A stretch of 64,000 nucleotides of DNA from Clostridium_AM sp963780135 (GTDB lineage: Bacteria > Bacillota > Clostridia > Clostridiales > Clostridiaceae): NCBI GenBank assembly GCA_963780135.1, contig CAWAAR010000003.1:806001-870000 (forward strand), written 5' to 3'. Made by a program: the position numbers and the translations under genes. The notes under the pieces were generated by a model, which saw only the letters and a list, made by a program, of their open reading frames with translations, did not search any database and was not told the DNA's origin. Within the stretch, counting starts at the first letter, position 1, and every line of letters starts with the position of its first letter. Of the stretch, positions 1 through 7,981 are shown in pieces.

Positions 1-135
1 TCTTATGGATATGAAGTAGCTGACTTCACAACAAATGAGTATGAACCTTATTTTTTAAAAGATACAATGCATTTAGGATGGAAGGGTTGGTTAAATGTTG
101 ACAAAGCAATTGATGAATATTATAACAAAAATTGA
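1..135 (+). CDS. dltD: DltD C-terminus (D-alanyl-lipoteichoic acid biosynthesis), partial
   Basis: This is an open frame entering from the left edge, of which only the last 44 residues are present. The segment DTMHLGWKGWLNVDKAI matches the conserved C-terminal signature of DltD, the membrane-anchored protein that takes part in D-alanylation of lipoteichoic acid at the cell surface. The frame stops at TGA 133-135. The rest of the presumed dlt operon would lie to the left, outside the window. A strong long-range hairpin about 150 bp downstream probably ends the transcript. Identification rests on this short but characteristic tail. Confidence 0.75.
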   Translation, partial: SYGYEVADFTTNEYEPYFLKDTMHLGWKGWLNVDKAIDEYYNKN

Positions 136-287
136 CGAAAATATAAAAACTAACAATATATATTTGTTAATCTATTGCATTAGTTTAATAATAGGTTTAT
201 TAATAATATTTTTGTATTGTAATACTAATAATATAACATATATATATAATCAATTTTAGCCAACTTGAAAAATTAGCAAATAAAGTG
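136..287. other. AT-rich gap after dltD
   Basis: No gene with a ribosome binding site is visible. A short hydrophobic frame starting with TTG near 164 has no Shine-Dalgarno sequence and was not called. Confidence 0.4.
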
Positions 288-390
288 GGGCTGTCGTATT
301 AAGAATAAATACTACAATATATTGTGATAATTTTAAATTTGCAAAGCAATATATTGTATATAAATTTATTAGTGCGACAGCCCTATTTTT
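288..390 (+). terminator. Long hairpin ending the dlt transcript
   Basis: GGGCTGTCG at 288-296 pairs with CGACAGCCC at 375-383. The pairing continues inward through TTA/TAA-rich sequence and an inner CAATATATTG-type repeat, and a T-rich tail follows (CTATTTTTTATTTTT). The arms are unusually far apart (78 nt) for a simple terminator, so it may be a small mobile hairpin element that works as one. Confidence 0.6.
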
Positions 391-452
391 TATTTTTATA
401 TGAATAACCTGTATACAATTTACACAAACTATTTTTAAGGGAGAGTGATTGC

Positions 453-1013
453 ATGCAATTTTATAATGTTATAGAAAATAGAACAAGTGTAAAAAAATTT
501 AAAAACACCAGTATTGACAGGGAAAAGATAGATAGAATGCTTAATGCAGCTATGATGTCTCCTTCTTGGAAGAATGCATCATCATACAAATTTATTATAG
601 TTGAAGAAGAAAATAAGAAAAATATTATAGCAGATGCTATAAATAATAAAACTGGTGAAGCTGCAAAATCGGTTAGGGAGGCACCAATGATAACAGTAGT
701 GGTAGCTGATCCTAATGAATCAGGGGTAATAGACGATAAACAGTACTATCTTGTAGATGGAGCTATTGCTATGGAGCATTTCATCCTTGCTGCCACTGCT
801 GAAGGCTATGGAACTTGTTGGATAGCAGCTGTAGATGAAAATGCAATAAAAGATGTATTAAATATACCTGAAAATTACAGAATCATAGGATTAACTCCTG
901 TAGGAGAAATCCAGGAACAGAAGAATCATTATGATAAGAAGGATGCTGGAGAATATGTATTTTTAGATTCATGGAATAAAGCATATACTAAAAATAATGA
1001 AGTTTTACATTAG
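453..1013 (+). CDS. Nitroreductase family FMN-dependent oxidoreductase
   Basis: The 186-residue protein has the layout of small single-domain nitroreductases, which bind FMN as dimers and use NAD(P)H to reduce nitro or quinone compounds. Visible hallmarks are the N-terminal RTSVKKFKN segment, where the conserved Arg and Ser/Arg contact FMN phosphate, APSWKNAS-like APS/Q motif as MMSPSWKNAS near residues 33-42, and GYGTCWIAA near 131-139. A GGGAGAG site precedes the ATG. It stands alone between two hairpins and faces a convergent Rrf2 regulator. The physiological substrate cannot be read from sequence. Confidence 0.88.
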   Translation: MQFYNVIENRTSVKKFKNTSIDREKIDRMLNAAMMSPSWKNASSYKFIIVEEENKKNIIADAINNKTGEAAKSVREAPMITVVVADPNESGVIDDKQYYLVDGAIAMEHFILAATAEGYGTCWIAAVDENAIKDVLNIPENYRIIGLTPVGEIQEQKNHYDKKDAGEYVFLDSWNKAYTKNNEVLH

Positions 1014-1057
1014 CAATATGAAGTTAAATATAATTTAAACCACTAGTTATACACAGA

Positions 1058-1101
1058 TAAAAATAGAAGTTGTACTAAATGTAAGTGCAACTTCTATTTT
1101 T
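1058..1101. terminator. Bidirectional terminator between nitroreductase and Rrf2 genes
   Basis: AAATAGAAGTTG at 1061-1072 pairs with CAACTTCTATTTT at 1088-1100, with A and T runs on both flanks. It serves the two convergent genes and overlaps the end of the minus-strand one. Confidence 0.8.
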
Positions 1102-1513
1102 ATAATTTTCCATCTAATATATTTTTAAATGTTATACTTTCCAAATCTTTAACAAGATTATCCTGAACTCTTTCTAATGCTCTATGTACTCCACAACTAG
1201 TACTTCTATTTAAGTTACAATAAACAGGGTCATAAAGGCATTTATTAAGATGTATAGGGCCATCTATAGCTTCTATTACTTGTTTTAAATTTATATTTTC
1301 TGGCATTTGGTCAAGAGCATACCCACCATTAACGCCTCTAAAGGATTTTATTATATTTGCATGGGTAAGTTTCCTTAAAAGTTTTAATAAAAACCTTAAT
1401 GGTATGTTTTCTTGTTGAGAAATGGACTTAGCTTCTATTTTTCGTCCTAAACCCAAATTAGATAAAAATAATATAACTCTAAGTGCATAATCAACTTCTT
1501 GTGTAATTTTCAT
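1100..1513 (-). CDS. Rrf2 family transcriptional regulator with three cysteines
   Basis: The 137-residue protein matches the Rrf2/IscR/NsrR family: an N-terminal winged helix (MKITQEVDYALRVILFL, then a recognition segment around IPLRFLLKLLRKL) and the FRGVNGGYAL wing typical of the family. Cys92, Cys99 and Cys107 fall where family members ligate an Fe-S cluster, so it is likely an Fe-S or redox/NO sensor. The target is unknown. It stands alone with its own upstream region. Whether it regulates the convergent nitroreductase is only a guess. Confidence 0.87.
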   Translation of the reverse strand: MKITQEVDYALRVILFLSNLGLGRKIEAKSISQQENIPLRFLLKLLRKLTHANIIKSFRGVNGGYALDQMPENINLKQVIEAIDGPIHLNKCLYDPVYCNLNRSTSCGVHRALERVQDNLVKDLESITFKNILDGKL

Positions 1514-1663
1514 TTTATTTCTCCAAAATATAAAATATACTTATTAAGTACATTTTTTAATATACTATTTTACCATAAGGGTGTCAAGTTAAAATAATAA
1601 GGATTATTATTTTATTATTATTATTATTAGTTTGTATGATAACTTAGTTTTTACAAAGATTAA

Positions 1664-1704
1664 TTAACTGTACGGATACTTATATATGTATTCATACAGT
1701 TAAT
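1664..1704. terminator. 17-bp imperfect hairpin downstream of speE
   Basis: ATTAACTGTACGGATAC at 1664-1680 and GTATTCATACAGTTAAT at 1688-1704 form a stem with two wobble or mismatch positions. It lies just beyond the 3' end of the minus-strand speE gene and probably ends or stabilises that transcript, though the following T run is weak. Confidence 0.5.
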
Positions 1705-1734
1705 ATTAATTCTGTCTACTATGATTAAGCAGGT

Positions 1735-2562
1735 TTATTTTGTTAAGTCTTCAACAAATTTTGGTAATACAAAACAAGCTTTGTGAAGTTTTTTAGTATA
1801 ATATTTTGTGTCTATATCTATAGTGTGTGATAAATCTACAGTTTCTGGATCATGTTTCTTAGAACCTACAGTGAAACTCCAGAAGCCACTCGGATATGTA
1901 GGAATACCAGCCATAAATAATTTAGTTATAGGAAATATATCATTTGCATCACTATAAACACGTTTAACTACATCTGGTAAATAAAAAGGTGTTTCAGTTT
2001 GAGCTATAAATATGCCATCATCAGTTAAGCATTGGTATATTTCTTTATAAAAGCTTCCGCCAAATAACCCTTCGGCAGCACCAAATGGATCAGTGGAATC
2101 TACTATTATTACATCAAATTCATTTTTATGTTCATGGACATATTTAATTCCATCACCTATAAATAGTTCACATCTTGGGTTGTCTAATGCACAGCTTATT
2201 TCAGGAAGGAATCTTTTACACTCATTAACAACTTCTTTATCTATTTCGCATAGTACTGCTTTTTCCACTGATGGATGTTTTAAAATTTCTCTTATAGCAC
2301 CACCATCTCCGCCTCCAACTACAAGAACTTTTTTAGGATTAGGATGAGTAAATAGAGGAATGTGAGAAATCATTTCATGATATACATATTCATCTTCTAT
2401 AGTTGTTTGAACTATACCATCAAGCACAAGCATCCTTCCAAAACTATATGTGTCCACTACAGCTAAATCTTGATATTCAGTTTTTTTACTAACAAGAGTT
2501 TCCTTTATTTTATAAGTCATAACTGCATCTGCTATTTGACCTTCTTTTAACCACAAATCCAT
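1735..2562 (-). CDS. speE: Spermidine synthase
   Basis: The protein (275 aa from the ATG at 2562) transfers aminopropyl from decarboxylated S-adenosylmethionine to putrescine. Hallmarks are VLVVGGGDGGAIREILKH (nucleotide/dcSAM-binding glycine loop), YVYHEMISH and the catalytic-aspartate segment DVIIVDSTDPFG. The start is set by GGAGG at plus-strand 2571-2575, eight bases before this ATG; a TTG five codons upstream overlaps that site and is rejected. No speD-like gene is in view. A PuuP-like putrescine permease further along fits a polyamine theme but is 33 kb away. Confidence 0.95.
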   Translation of the reverse strand: MDLWLKEGQIADAVMTYKIKETLVSKKTEYQDLAVVDTYSFGRMLVLDGIVQTTIEDEYVYHEMISHIPLFTHPNPKKVLVVGGGDGGAIREILKHPSVEKAVLCEIDKEVVNECKRFLPEISCALDNPRCELFIGDGIKYVHEHKNEFDVIIVDSTDPFGAAEGLFGGSFYKEIYQCLTDDGIFIAQTETPFYLPDVVKRVYSDANDIFPITKLFMAGIPTYPSGFWSFTVGSKKHDPETVDLSHTIDIDTKYYTKKLHKACFVLPKFVEDLTK

Positions 2563-2597
2563 AATATATACCTCCAAATTAAAATTTTATTATATAT

Positions 2598-2651
2598 AGA
2601 CATATTAAAATCACTAGCTAATTTTAGTTAGCTAATTTTTTTTATATGTCT
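2598..2651. repeat. Nested inverted repeats in the speE leader
   Basis: Outer arms AGACATAT (2598-2605) and ATATGTCT (2644-2651) enclose inner arms TAGCTAA (2615-2621) and TTAGCTA (2628-2634), with eight T between on the plus strand. On the minus strand this lies in the 5' leader of speE. It could be an operator or a leader hairpin. It does not match a riboswitch class that I know. Confidence 0.45.
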
Positions 2652-2766
2652 TGAAGTTTTTAATCAAGTAAATAATATTATAACAGTGATTTCATAAAAT
2701 GACAATTAGTATGTATAAAAATGTATAATGTGGTAAAAATAAATAATAAAAATATATTGGGAAACA

Positions 2767-2795
2767 GCAGGAAAATAATTCCAAACGGAGAATAT
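2767..2795 (+). promoter_or_regulatory. Sigma-H promoter of the spoIIA operon
   Basis: GCAGGAAAA at 2767-2775 and GGAGAATAT at 2787-2795, separated by 11 bases, fit the sigma-H consensus (RnAGGAwWW, 11-12 bases, RnnGAATWW) at every constrained position. Sigma-H control of spoIIA is established in Bacillus. The predicted start near 2802 leaves about 248 nt before spoIIAA. Confidence 0.8.
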
Positions 2796-2802
2796 TAATT
2801 AC

Positions 2803-3049
2803 GTATGTGATATAATTTTTGCAGTTATTCCAAAGAAAATTTAAAAAGCGAAGGGGGGTAAGAAGGTCTTGCTCGGACTATGCAAGTATGCATATACTAT
2901 AATTATAATTTATATTAATTTATAATTATAGTCACGCTGTAATTGCGATAGAAAGCAGTGTGGTAAATTAAAGTTAAAGGAAAGCCTTTAACGCTAAGAG
3001 TTTTTGCAAATCATGATATTAATATAGCCCTTAGTAGAGCGGAGATAAT
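2803..3049 (+). other. Long structured 5' leader of spoIIAA
   Basis: Between the sigma-H promoter and spoIIAA the sequence holds several self-complementary parts: CTATAATTATAA (2897-2908) with TTATAATTATAG (2920-2931), GACTAT (2876-2881) with ATAGTC (2927-2932), and a perfect hairpin GTTAAAGG-AAAG-CCTTTAAC (2973-2992) followed shortly by TTTTT at 3001-3005. A short frame could start at TTG 2868 after a purine-rich stretch. I recognise no known riboswitch class. Confidence 0.4.
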
Positions 3050-3385
3050 ATGTATTTAGAGTTTGAAAATAAGGATGATAAGCTAATAGTTCATATGAAT
3101 GGAGAATTAGACCATCATAGTGCAGAAGAAGTAAGAAATAAAATAGACGATAGGCTAGATAGAGATAATATTGGAAAACTAATAATGGATTTTTCAGATG
3201 TAAGTTTTATGGATAGTTCTGGCATTGGCGTAGTTATAGGTAGATATAAAAAATTAAACTTAAAAAAAGGGAATATATGCATTACAAAAATTAGTGGTTC
3301 AGTAGAGAGAGTATTTGAACTATCGGGTATGTTTAAGATAATTAAATCTTATAAAAGTATTGAAGAAGCAATTGAGAGTATATAA
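3050..3385 (+). CDS. spoIIAA: Anti-sigma F factor antagonist SpoIIAA
   Basis: This 111-residue STAS protein is the anti-anti-sigma factor of the forespore switch. When unphosphorylated it binds SpoIIAB and frees sigma-F; SpoIIAB phosphorylates it, and SpoIIE (not in this window) reverses that. FMDSSGIGVVIGRYK carries the phosphorylated serine, Ser57 here by comparison with Bacillus Ser58. A GGAG site precedes the ATG. It is the first gene of the operon and is followed after 16 nt by spoIIAB. Confidence 0.97.
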   Translation: MYLEFENKDDKLIVHMNGELDHHSAEEVRNKIDDRLDRDNIGKLIMDFSDVSFMDSSGIGVVIGRYKKLNLKKGNICITKISGSVERVFELSGMFKIIKSYKSIEEAIESI

Positions 3386-3401
3386 TGGGGGGATTAAAAA
3401 A

Positions 3402-3830
3402 ATGTATGAGAACATGATGAAAATAGAATTTTTAAGTAAATCAGAAAATGAAAGTTTTGCAAGAGTTGCTGTAGCAGCTTTTGCATCTCAGCTTGATCCT
3501 ACCATAGAAGAAATAACAGATGTAAAAACTGCAATATCAGAAGCAGTGACTAATTCTATTATTCATGGATACGAGCAAAAAGAAGGGACAGTAAAAATCC
3601 AAGCGCACATTAAGGACAAAGAGTTCATAGTAATAGTTGAAGATGAAGGTTTAGGGATAGAAAATATAGAGCTTGCAATGCAACCCTTATATACATCAAG
3701 ACCAGATTTAGAAAGATCAGGAATGGGTTTTACTGTTATGGAAACTTTCATGGACAGTTTAGAAGTACATTCTGAAAAAAATAAAGGGACAAGATTAATA
3801 ATGAAAAAAGTCTTCAAATCTTTAAGTTAG
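3402..3830 (+). CDS. spoIIAB: Anti-sigma F factor / serine kinase SpoIIAB
   Basis: This 142-residue GHKL-fold protein binds and inhibits sigma-F and phosphorylates SpoIIAA. The ATP-binding boxes are visible: N box EAVTNSIIHG (about 47-56), G1 DEGLGIEN (about 80-87) and G2 ERSGMGFTVMETF (about 104-116). I chose the ATG at 3402 because GGGGGG at 3387-3392 lies ten bases upstream. A possible TTG start at 3360 would overlap spoIIAA by 26 nt and lacks support. The stop codon is followed within ten bases by the sigF start. Confidence 0.97.
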   Translation: MYENMMKIEFLSKSENESFARVAVAAFASQLDPTIEEITDVKTAISEAVTNSIIHGYEQKEGTVKIQAHIKDKEFIVIVEDEGLGIENIELAMQPLYTSRPDLERSGMGFTVMETFMDSLEVHSEKNKGTRLIMKKVFKSLS

Positions 3831-3839
3831 GTGGATAAT

Positions 3840-4595
3840 ATGAGTGAAGAAGCAGTAAAAAAAACAAGTTATAATTATGAAGATAATCTAGAGCTCATAA
3901 GGTATGCTAGAAATGGGGATAAAGGTGCATTAGATAAGTTAATAGAGGTTAATTTGCCTTTAGTTTCTGCTATTAGTAAAAAATTTTTAAATAGAGGATA
4001 TGAGTATGAAGATATATTTCAAATAGGTTGCATGGGACTAGTTAAAGCTGTTAATAATTTTGATGAAAAATATAACGTGAAATTTTCTACTTACGCAGTG
4101 CCTATGATTTTAGGAGAAATAAAAAGATTCTTAAGAGATGATGGTATGATAAAAGTAAGTAGAAGTGTAAAAAATACTGCAAAAAAATTACATTACGATA
4201 AAGAAGCATTAACTAAACAACTTAATCGAGACCCAACTATTGAAGAATTATCGAAATATTCAGGAATAGCAGCAGAAGATATTGTATTTGCCATGGAATC
4301 TGCTAATAGCCTTCAATACTTATATGATACTATACACCAAGATGATGGCGCGCCAGTTCTGCTTATTGATAAAATAAGTCAAAAATCTGATAGAGATAGT
4401 GAAATAGTGGATAGGATAGCATTAAAAGAGGCTTTGAAGAACCTAGATGTTAAATCAAGGCAAATTATTATGCTTAGATACTTCAAAGATAAAACTCAAA
4501 TACAAGTGGCAAAAATGTTAGGAATAAGTCAAGTGCAAGTTTCGAGAATTGAAAAGAAAGTTCTTAGAGTTATGAGAGAAAATTTAAGTGGATAG
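3840..4595 (+). CDS. sigF: Forespore RNA polymerase sigma-F factor
   Basis: The 251-residue protein is a group 3 sigma-70 factor for early forespore transcription. Region 2 is seen in the segment from NLPLVSAISKKF through YEDIFQIGCMGLVKA and KFSTYAVPMILGEIKRF, and the region 4 helix-turn-helix in KTQIQVAKMLGISQVQVSRI. The ATG at 3840 has AGGTGG five bases upstream; that site overlaps the spoIIAB stop, which suggests translational coupling. A GTG at 3831 is too close to serve. A hairpin overlaps the stop codon. Confidence 0.97.
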   Translation: MSEEAVKKTSYNYEDNLELIRYARNGDKGALDKLIEVNLPLVSAISKKFLNRGYEYEDIFQIGCMGLVKAVNNFDEKYNVKFSTYAVPMILGEIKRFLRDDGMIKVSRSVKNTAKKLHYDKEALTKQLNRDPTIEELSKYSGIAAEDIVFAMESANSLQYLYDTIHQDDGAPVLLIDKISQKSDRDSEIVDRIALKEALKNLDVKSRQIIMLRYFKDKTQIQVAKMLGISQVQVSRIEKKVLRVMRENLSG

Positions 4596-4618
4596 GATAC
4601 AAATTTGTACCCTATCCA
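4589..4618 (+). terminator. Hairpin ending the spoIIA operon
   Basis: TGGATAGGATAC (4589-4600) pairs with GTACCCTATCCA (4607-4618), with one mismatch and a loop of AAATTT. It overlaps the sigF stop codon. The T run after it is short, and a second hairpin at 4659 backs it up. Confidence 0.65.
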
Positions 4619-4658
4619 TTTAAGTTATATTCAAAAAATTAAATTTGTTATAAGAGAA

Positions 4659-4689
4659 AAACTAAAAGTGAGTTATTCACTTTTAGTTT
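4659..4689. terminator. Bidirectional terminator between sigF and the PBP gene
   Basis: AAACTAAAAGTGA (4659-4671) and TCACTTTTAGTTT (4677-4689) form a perfect 13-bp stem with loop GTTAT between convergent genes. It overlaps the last codons of the minus-strand gene. Confidence 0.8.
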
Positions 4690-7043
4690 GTTATAGTAGG
4701 CTTTTTAGGATTTATAACATTATTAGGAGCAGTATCTGTATTGGAATTTGTATTCGTATCTGTGTCTGTATTTGAATTAGGTTTACTAGTATTTGAATTA
4801 GTTGTATTAGTATTGGAATTAGGCTGATTTCCAGTACTGTTAGAATTTTTATTAGTGTTAGCATCAGGTATAGTAGTATCCTTAGTGCCTTTATCTGGAT
4901 TAAATAAAGAATTATTCTTAAAACCAGAATGTGCGCTATTACAGTATTCTGAAGGTTCAGTTCCCTGTAGGAATACTTCATTATAAGCTGTATGGTCAGC
5001 ATAGCATGCGGATGTAGCTAATTTACCAGAACTTGCACAAATGCTTGCAGTTGTAACTCCAGATGGTATTTGTACATCATTTGGAGATAAATTTTCATGT
5101 ATTGGTTGCATTATAGCTCCCCATACACCTGCAGCTTTATTACTTGAACCACCTTCACAAACAGAATCATCATCATTACCTATCCAAACTGCAGCTGAAT
5201 AGTAAGGTGTAAGGCCGCAAAACCAAAAATCCTTGTTATCACCAGAAGTACCAGTTTTTCCTCTTACAGGCATATTGCCAAAGTTAGCTTTTGGACCTGT
5301 TCCTTCAGGACTTACTGGCCCTTTTAATAAATCATACATTATATAAGCACTTTCAGGTGAAAGTACTTTTTTTGTTAAGGTTTTGTTTTGCAAAATAACT
5401 TTTCCATTTCTATCTAAAACCTTAGTGTAAAGTTTTGGAGAAGTATAGTTACCGCTATTACCAAAAACACCATAAGCTGCAGACATAGTTAATGGATTAG
5501 TACCATGATGTAATTGTCCTAAAGATAAGGCTGCTATACTGGTTTTGTCATGATCATCTAATGTTAAACCAAATTTTTCAGCATATTCAATACCGGTTTT
5601 TAATCCAATTAAATTTTCTAGTTTTACAGCTACTAAGTTTCTTGATTTTGTTATTGCAGTTCTTAAAGTTACATTACCCATATATTCCCAATCGTCGTTT
5701 TTAGGATTATAGGGAGTACCGTTAGAACCATACAAGTTTGCAATATCATTTGGTAACGGCGAGTCATCTATAACGGTAGCTGCTGTTGCCTGTTTTGAAT
5801 CAATGCTAGCACCATACACTGACAGAGGTTTCATACTTGAACCAGCAGGCCTTAAGTACTTTTCAGAGGCAGCTCGATTGAAGGATCTAGGTGGTTGATC
5901 ACCTCTTCCACCAACGATAGCTTTTACCTCTCCAGAATGATAATCCATAACTACTGCTGATGCTTGGGGTTGAATTATACCATTTTTATCAGTCCAAGAA
6001 GAAACGCCAAGTACACTATCAGAGTCTAAAGCTTTGACAGTATTAGCTTGCATATCTTTATCCATGGAGGTATATATTTTTAAACCACCATACATAAGTA
6101 GATGTTGAACTTCAGTATCAGTATAATGATACTGGCTTTTTAAATCTCTTTTAACTTGTTCTATGGCAGGTGATGTAAACCATTCGAAGTTAAGCTTATT
6201 GCTAATTTCAACTTGAGGTTGAAATGTAAGCTTACCATTATTTAAATCATTTATAGCACCATTATATTCTGCTGCATTTATATAACCATTTTCATACATT
6301 TTCTTCAATACAGTTTGAGTTCTATTCAAATACACTGAAGGCTTTTTTTTGGCAGAGCTAGAAAAAGGGTAATATACAGAAGGGCTCTGAGGCATTCCTG
6401 CAATAAAAGCACATTGAATTAAATTTAAATCCTTTGCTTTTGTGTTGAAATATTGTTCAGAAGCAGCTTCTACACCCCAAGACCGACCCCCTAAATATAT
6501 TGTATTCATATAAGCTTCAAGTATTTGATCTTTAGTTAAATGTTGTTCAAGTTGTATGGCTAAGTACATTTCCTGTACTTTCCTCTTTAAAGTTAGTTCA
6601 GAGGATAAAAGTGTATTTTTAAGTAATTGCTGTGTTATGGTAGAAGCACCCTGTACTCCTGATTGTCTTTTTATTTTATTTTTGACATCTATAACTATTA
6701 CTCCTGCTATTCTCCTTAAATCTATACCACCATGTTTGTAAAATCTTTCATCTTCTATACTTACAAAAGCATTTTTTAAGTTTTGAGGCATATTTTTACC
6801 TTCAATAACAGTTCTTTGTTCATTTGTTACAACTATATCCATAAATTGATTTTTGTTGTCGTATAGAACAGAAGGTTCATTTAAAGTTAAAATCTGATTT
6901 ACATCTAATGGAGGAGCGTTTTGTATTATAGCTAGAACTACTCCGAAACAGGCAACAGATGTTAATATAAATAAACTTAATATAGTAATCAGCGTAATTT
7001 TAAAAGCTCTTTTAGGAGAAGCTTTTTTCCGCCTTTTGCTCAT
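4683..7043 (-). CDS. Class A penicillin-binding protein (PBP1A type)
   Basis: The 786-residue bifunctional murein synthase has a basic N-terminus, one transmembrane segment (about 14-40), a GT51 glycosyltransferase domain with EDERFYKHGG (97-106) and QGASTITQQLLKNTLL (131-146), then a transpeptidase domain with SSMK (near 400), SRN and KTGT (near 595). The last roughly 80 residues are a low-complexity Asn/Thr/Ser/Pro tail, like those of other clostridial PBP1 proteins. A GGAGG site stands seven bases before the ATG. It is a single gene, convergent with sigF. The tail repeats could vary in length between strains. Confidence 0.95.
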   Translation of the reverse strand: MSKRRKKASPKRAFKITLITILSLFILTSVACFGVVLAIIQNAPPLDVNQILTLNEPSVLYDNKNQFMDIVVTNEQRTVIEGKNMPQNLKNAFVSIEDERFYKHGGIDLRRIAGVIVIDVKNKIKRQSGVQGASTITQQLLKNTLLSSELTLKRKVQEMYLAIQLEQHLTKDQILEAYMNTIYLGGRSWGVEAASEQYFNTKAKDLNLIQCAFIAGMPQSPSVYYPFSSSAKKKPSVYLNRTQTVLKKMYENGYINAAEYNGAINDLNNGKLTFQPQVEISNKLNFEWFTSPAIEQVKRDLKSQYHYTDTEVQHLLMYGGLKIYTSMDKDMQANTVKALDSDSVLGVSSWTDKNGIIQPQASAVVMDYHSGEVKAIVGGRGDQPPRSFNRAASEKYLRPAGSSMKPLSVYGASIDSKQATAATVIDDSPLPNDIANLYGSNGTPYNPKNDDWEYMGNVTLRTAITKSRNLVAVKLENLIGLKTGIEYAEKFGLTLDDHDKTSIAALSLGQLHHGTNPLTMSAAYGVFGNSGNYTSPKLYTKVLDRNGKVILQNKTLTKKVLSPESAYIMYDLLKGPVSPEGTGPKANFGNMPVRGKTGTSGDNKDFWFCGLTPYYSAAVWIGNDDDSVCEGGSSNKAAGVWGAIMQPIHENLSPNDVQIPSGVTTASICASSGKLATSACYADHTAYNEVFLQGTEPSEYCNSAHSGFKNNSLFNPDKGTKDTTIPDANTNKNSNSTGNQPNSNTNTTNSNTSKPNSNTDTDTNTNSNTDTAPNNVINPKKPTITN

Positions 7044-7193
7044 AATTGTCCTCCTTAATTCTTAGTCTAGAAATTGATAATTTTAAATTATTATAACATA
7101 AATTAAAGTATTAATGAAATATAACTTTGATTTAGAAAAAAATACAGCATAAATTTTATTTAAATAATTTAAATTTATATATATTTTCGGTAA

Positions 7194-7216
7194 ATAAATA
7201 AGTTATTTTTCATATA
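7194..7216 (+). promoter_or_regulatory. Possible sigma-E promoter of the yunB-like gene
   Basis: ATA at 7194-7196 and CATATA at 7211-7216, separated by 14 bases, resemble the mother-cell sigma-E pattern. This is a weak match in AT-rich DNA, offered because yunB is sigma-E controlled in Bacillus. Confidence 0.3.
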
Positions 7217-7243
7217 AATTATGTAAGATATAATTTTTAGGAT

Positions 7244-7930
7244 GTGAATATTATAAAAAAGTTTAAATTTAAAGGCATAAGGATTAAACTGTGTAAATTT
7301 TATATTATATTTTTATTAATATGTATATTGATTGCTATAACAATATACGTTATTAATGAATTAATAACACCGGCTATAATAACGGCTGCAGATATAGAAA
7401 CTAGAGCTAAAATTACAGAAACTATAAACTATGTAATAATAAGCGAATATTCAGAAAAATTTAATTATGATAATATAATTAATGTAGAAAAGGATAAGGA
7501 AGGGAATATAGCTATGATTAAAGCAGATACTCTAAAAATGAACAAAATAGCTTGTGATGTGGCTATGAAATCTCAAACTCAGCTGAGAAAAATAGGGGAA
7601 GTAGGGTTAAAAGTTCCATTAGGATATATGTTTAAAAATAATTTGTTGGCTTTTATGGGACCCAAAATAAACGTGAAAATGCAACCAATAGGATATATAG
7701 AAACAAAGTATTTATCAGATTTCCAAAGTGTGGGTATAAACCAAACTAGGCATAAAATATATGTTCAAGTTAAAACAAATATGAGAATTATAGTTCCTTT
7801 TAATAGTAAAAACATAGAAATAACAAATGAAGTGCCAATTTCAGAAACAATAATAGTGGGAAAGGTACCAGATACATCTATAAATATGGGATTAGATAAT
7901 GCAGGATTTAAGCTTCCAAATAGTAAATAA
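7244..7930 (+). CDS. yunB: Sporulation protein YunB-like
   Basis: The 228-residue protein has an N-terminal transmembrane helix (about 18-38), then an extracytoplasmic domain with ITPAIITAADIETRAKITE and VPLGYMFKNNLLAFMGPKI, which match the YunB family needed for normal sporulation in Bacillus and made in the mother cell. The molecular role is unknown. The start is uncertain: GTG 7244 lies only a few bases after TTAGGA, and no ATG is available close by. The gene is monocistronic, with a terminator 12 bases downstream. Confidence 0.85.
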   Translation: MNIIKKFKFKGIRIKLCKFYIIFLLICILIAITIYVINELITPAIITAADIETRAKITETINYVIISEYSEKFNYDNIINVEKDKEGNIAMIKADTLKMNKIACDVAMKSQTQLRKIGEVGLKVPLGYMFKNNLLAFMGPKINVKMQPIGYIETKYLSDFQSVGINQTRHKIYVQVKTNMRIIVPFNSKNIEITNEVPISETIIVGKVPDTSINMGLDNAGFKLPNSK

Positions 7931-7942
7931 GTTATGTAAAAT

Positions 7943-7967
7943 AAGCATAATGCTTCGCATTATGCTT
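7943..7967. terminator. Terminator between yunB and hpt
   Basis: AAGCATAATGC and GCATTATGCTT form a perfect 11-bp stem with a three-base loop between convergent genes. Flanking A/T sequence is adequate but not a clean T run. Confidence 0.7.
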
Positions 7968-7981
7968 AAAATATGAAAATT

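Noticed and set aside
164..259. Hydrophobic 31-codon frame after dltD
   Set aside because: TTG start without a Shine-Dalgarno sequence in very AT-rich DNA; chance is likely.
2803..3049. spoIIA leader as a known riboswitch
   Set aside because: Compared by eye with cyclic-di-GMP, cyclic-di-AMP, glycine, TPP, FMN, purine and guanidine cores; none of their invariant segments is present.
4720..4860. Tandem DNA repeat as a CRISPR-like array
   Set aside because: It is coding low-complexity sequence of the PBP tail, with no regular repeat-spacer structure. No CRISPR array was found anywhere in the window.
4712..5002. Open frame within the 3' end of the PBP gene, same strand, different frame
   Set aside because: It is produced by the low-complexity Asn/Thr codons of the PBP tail.
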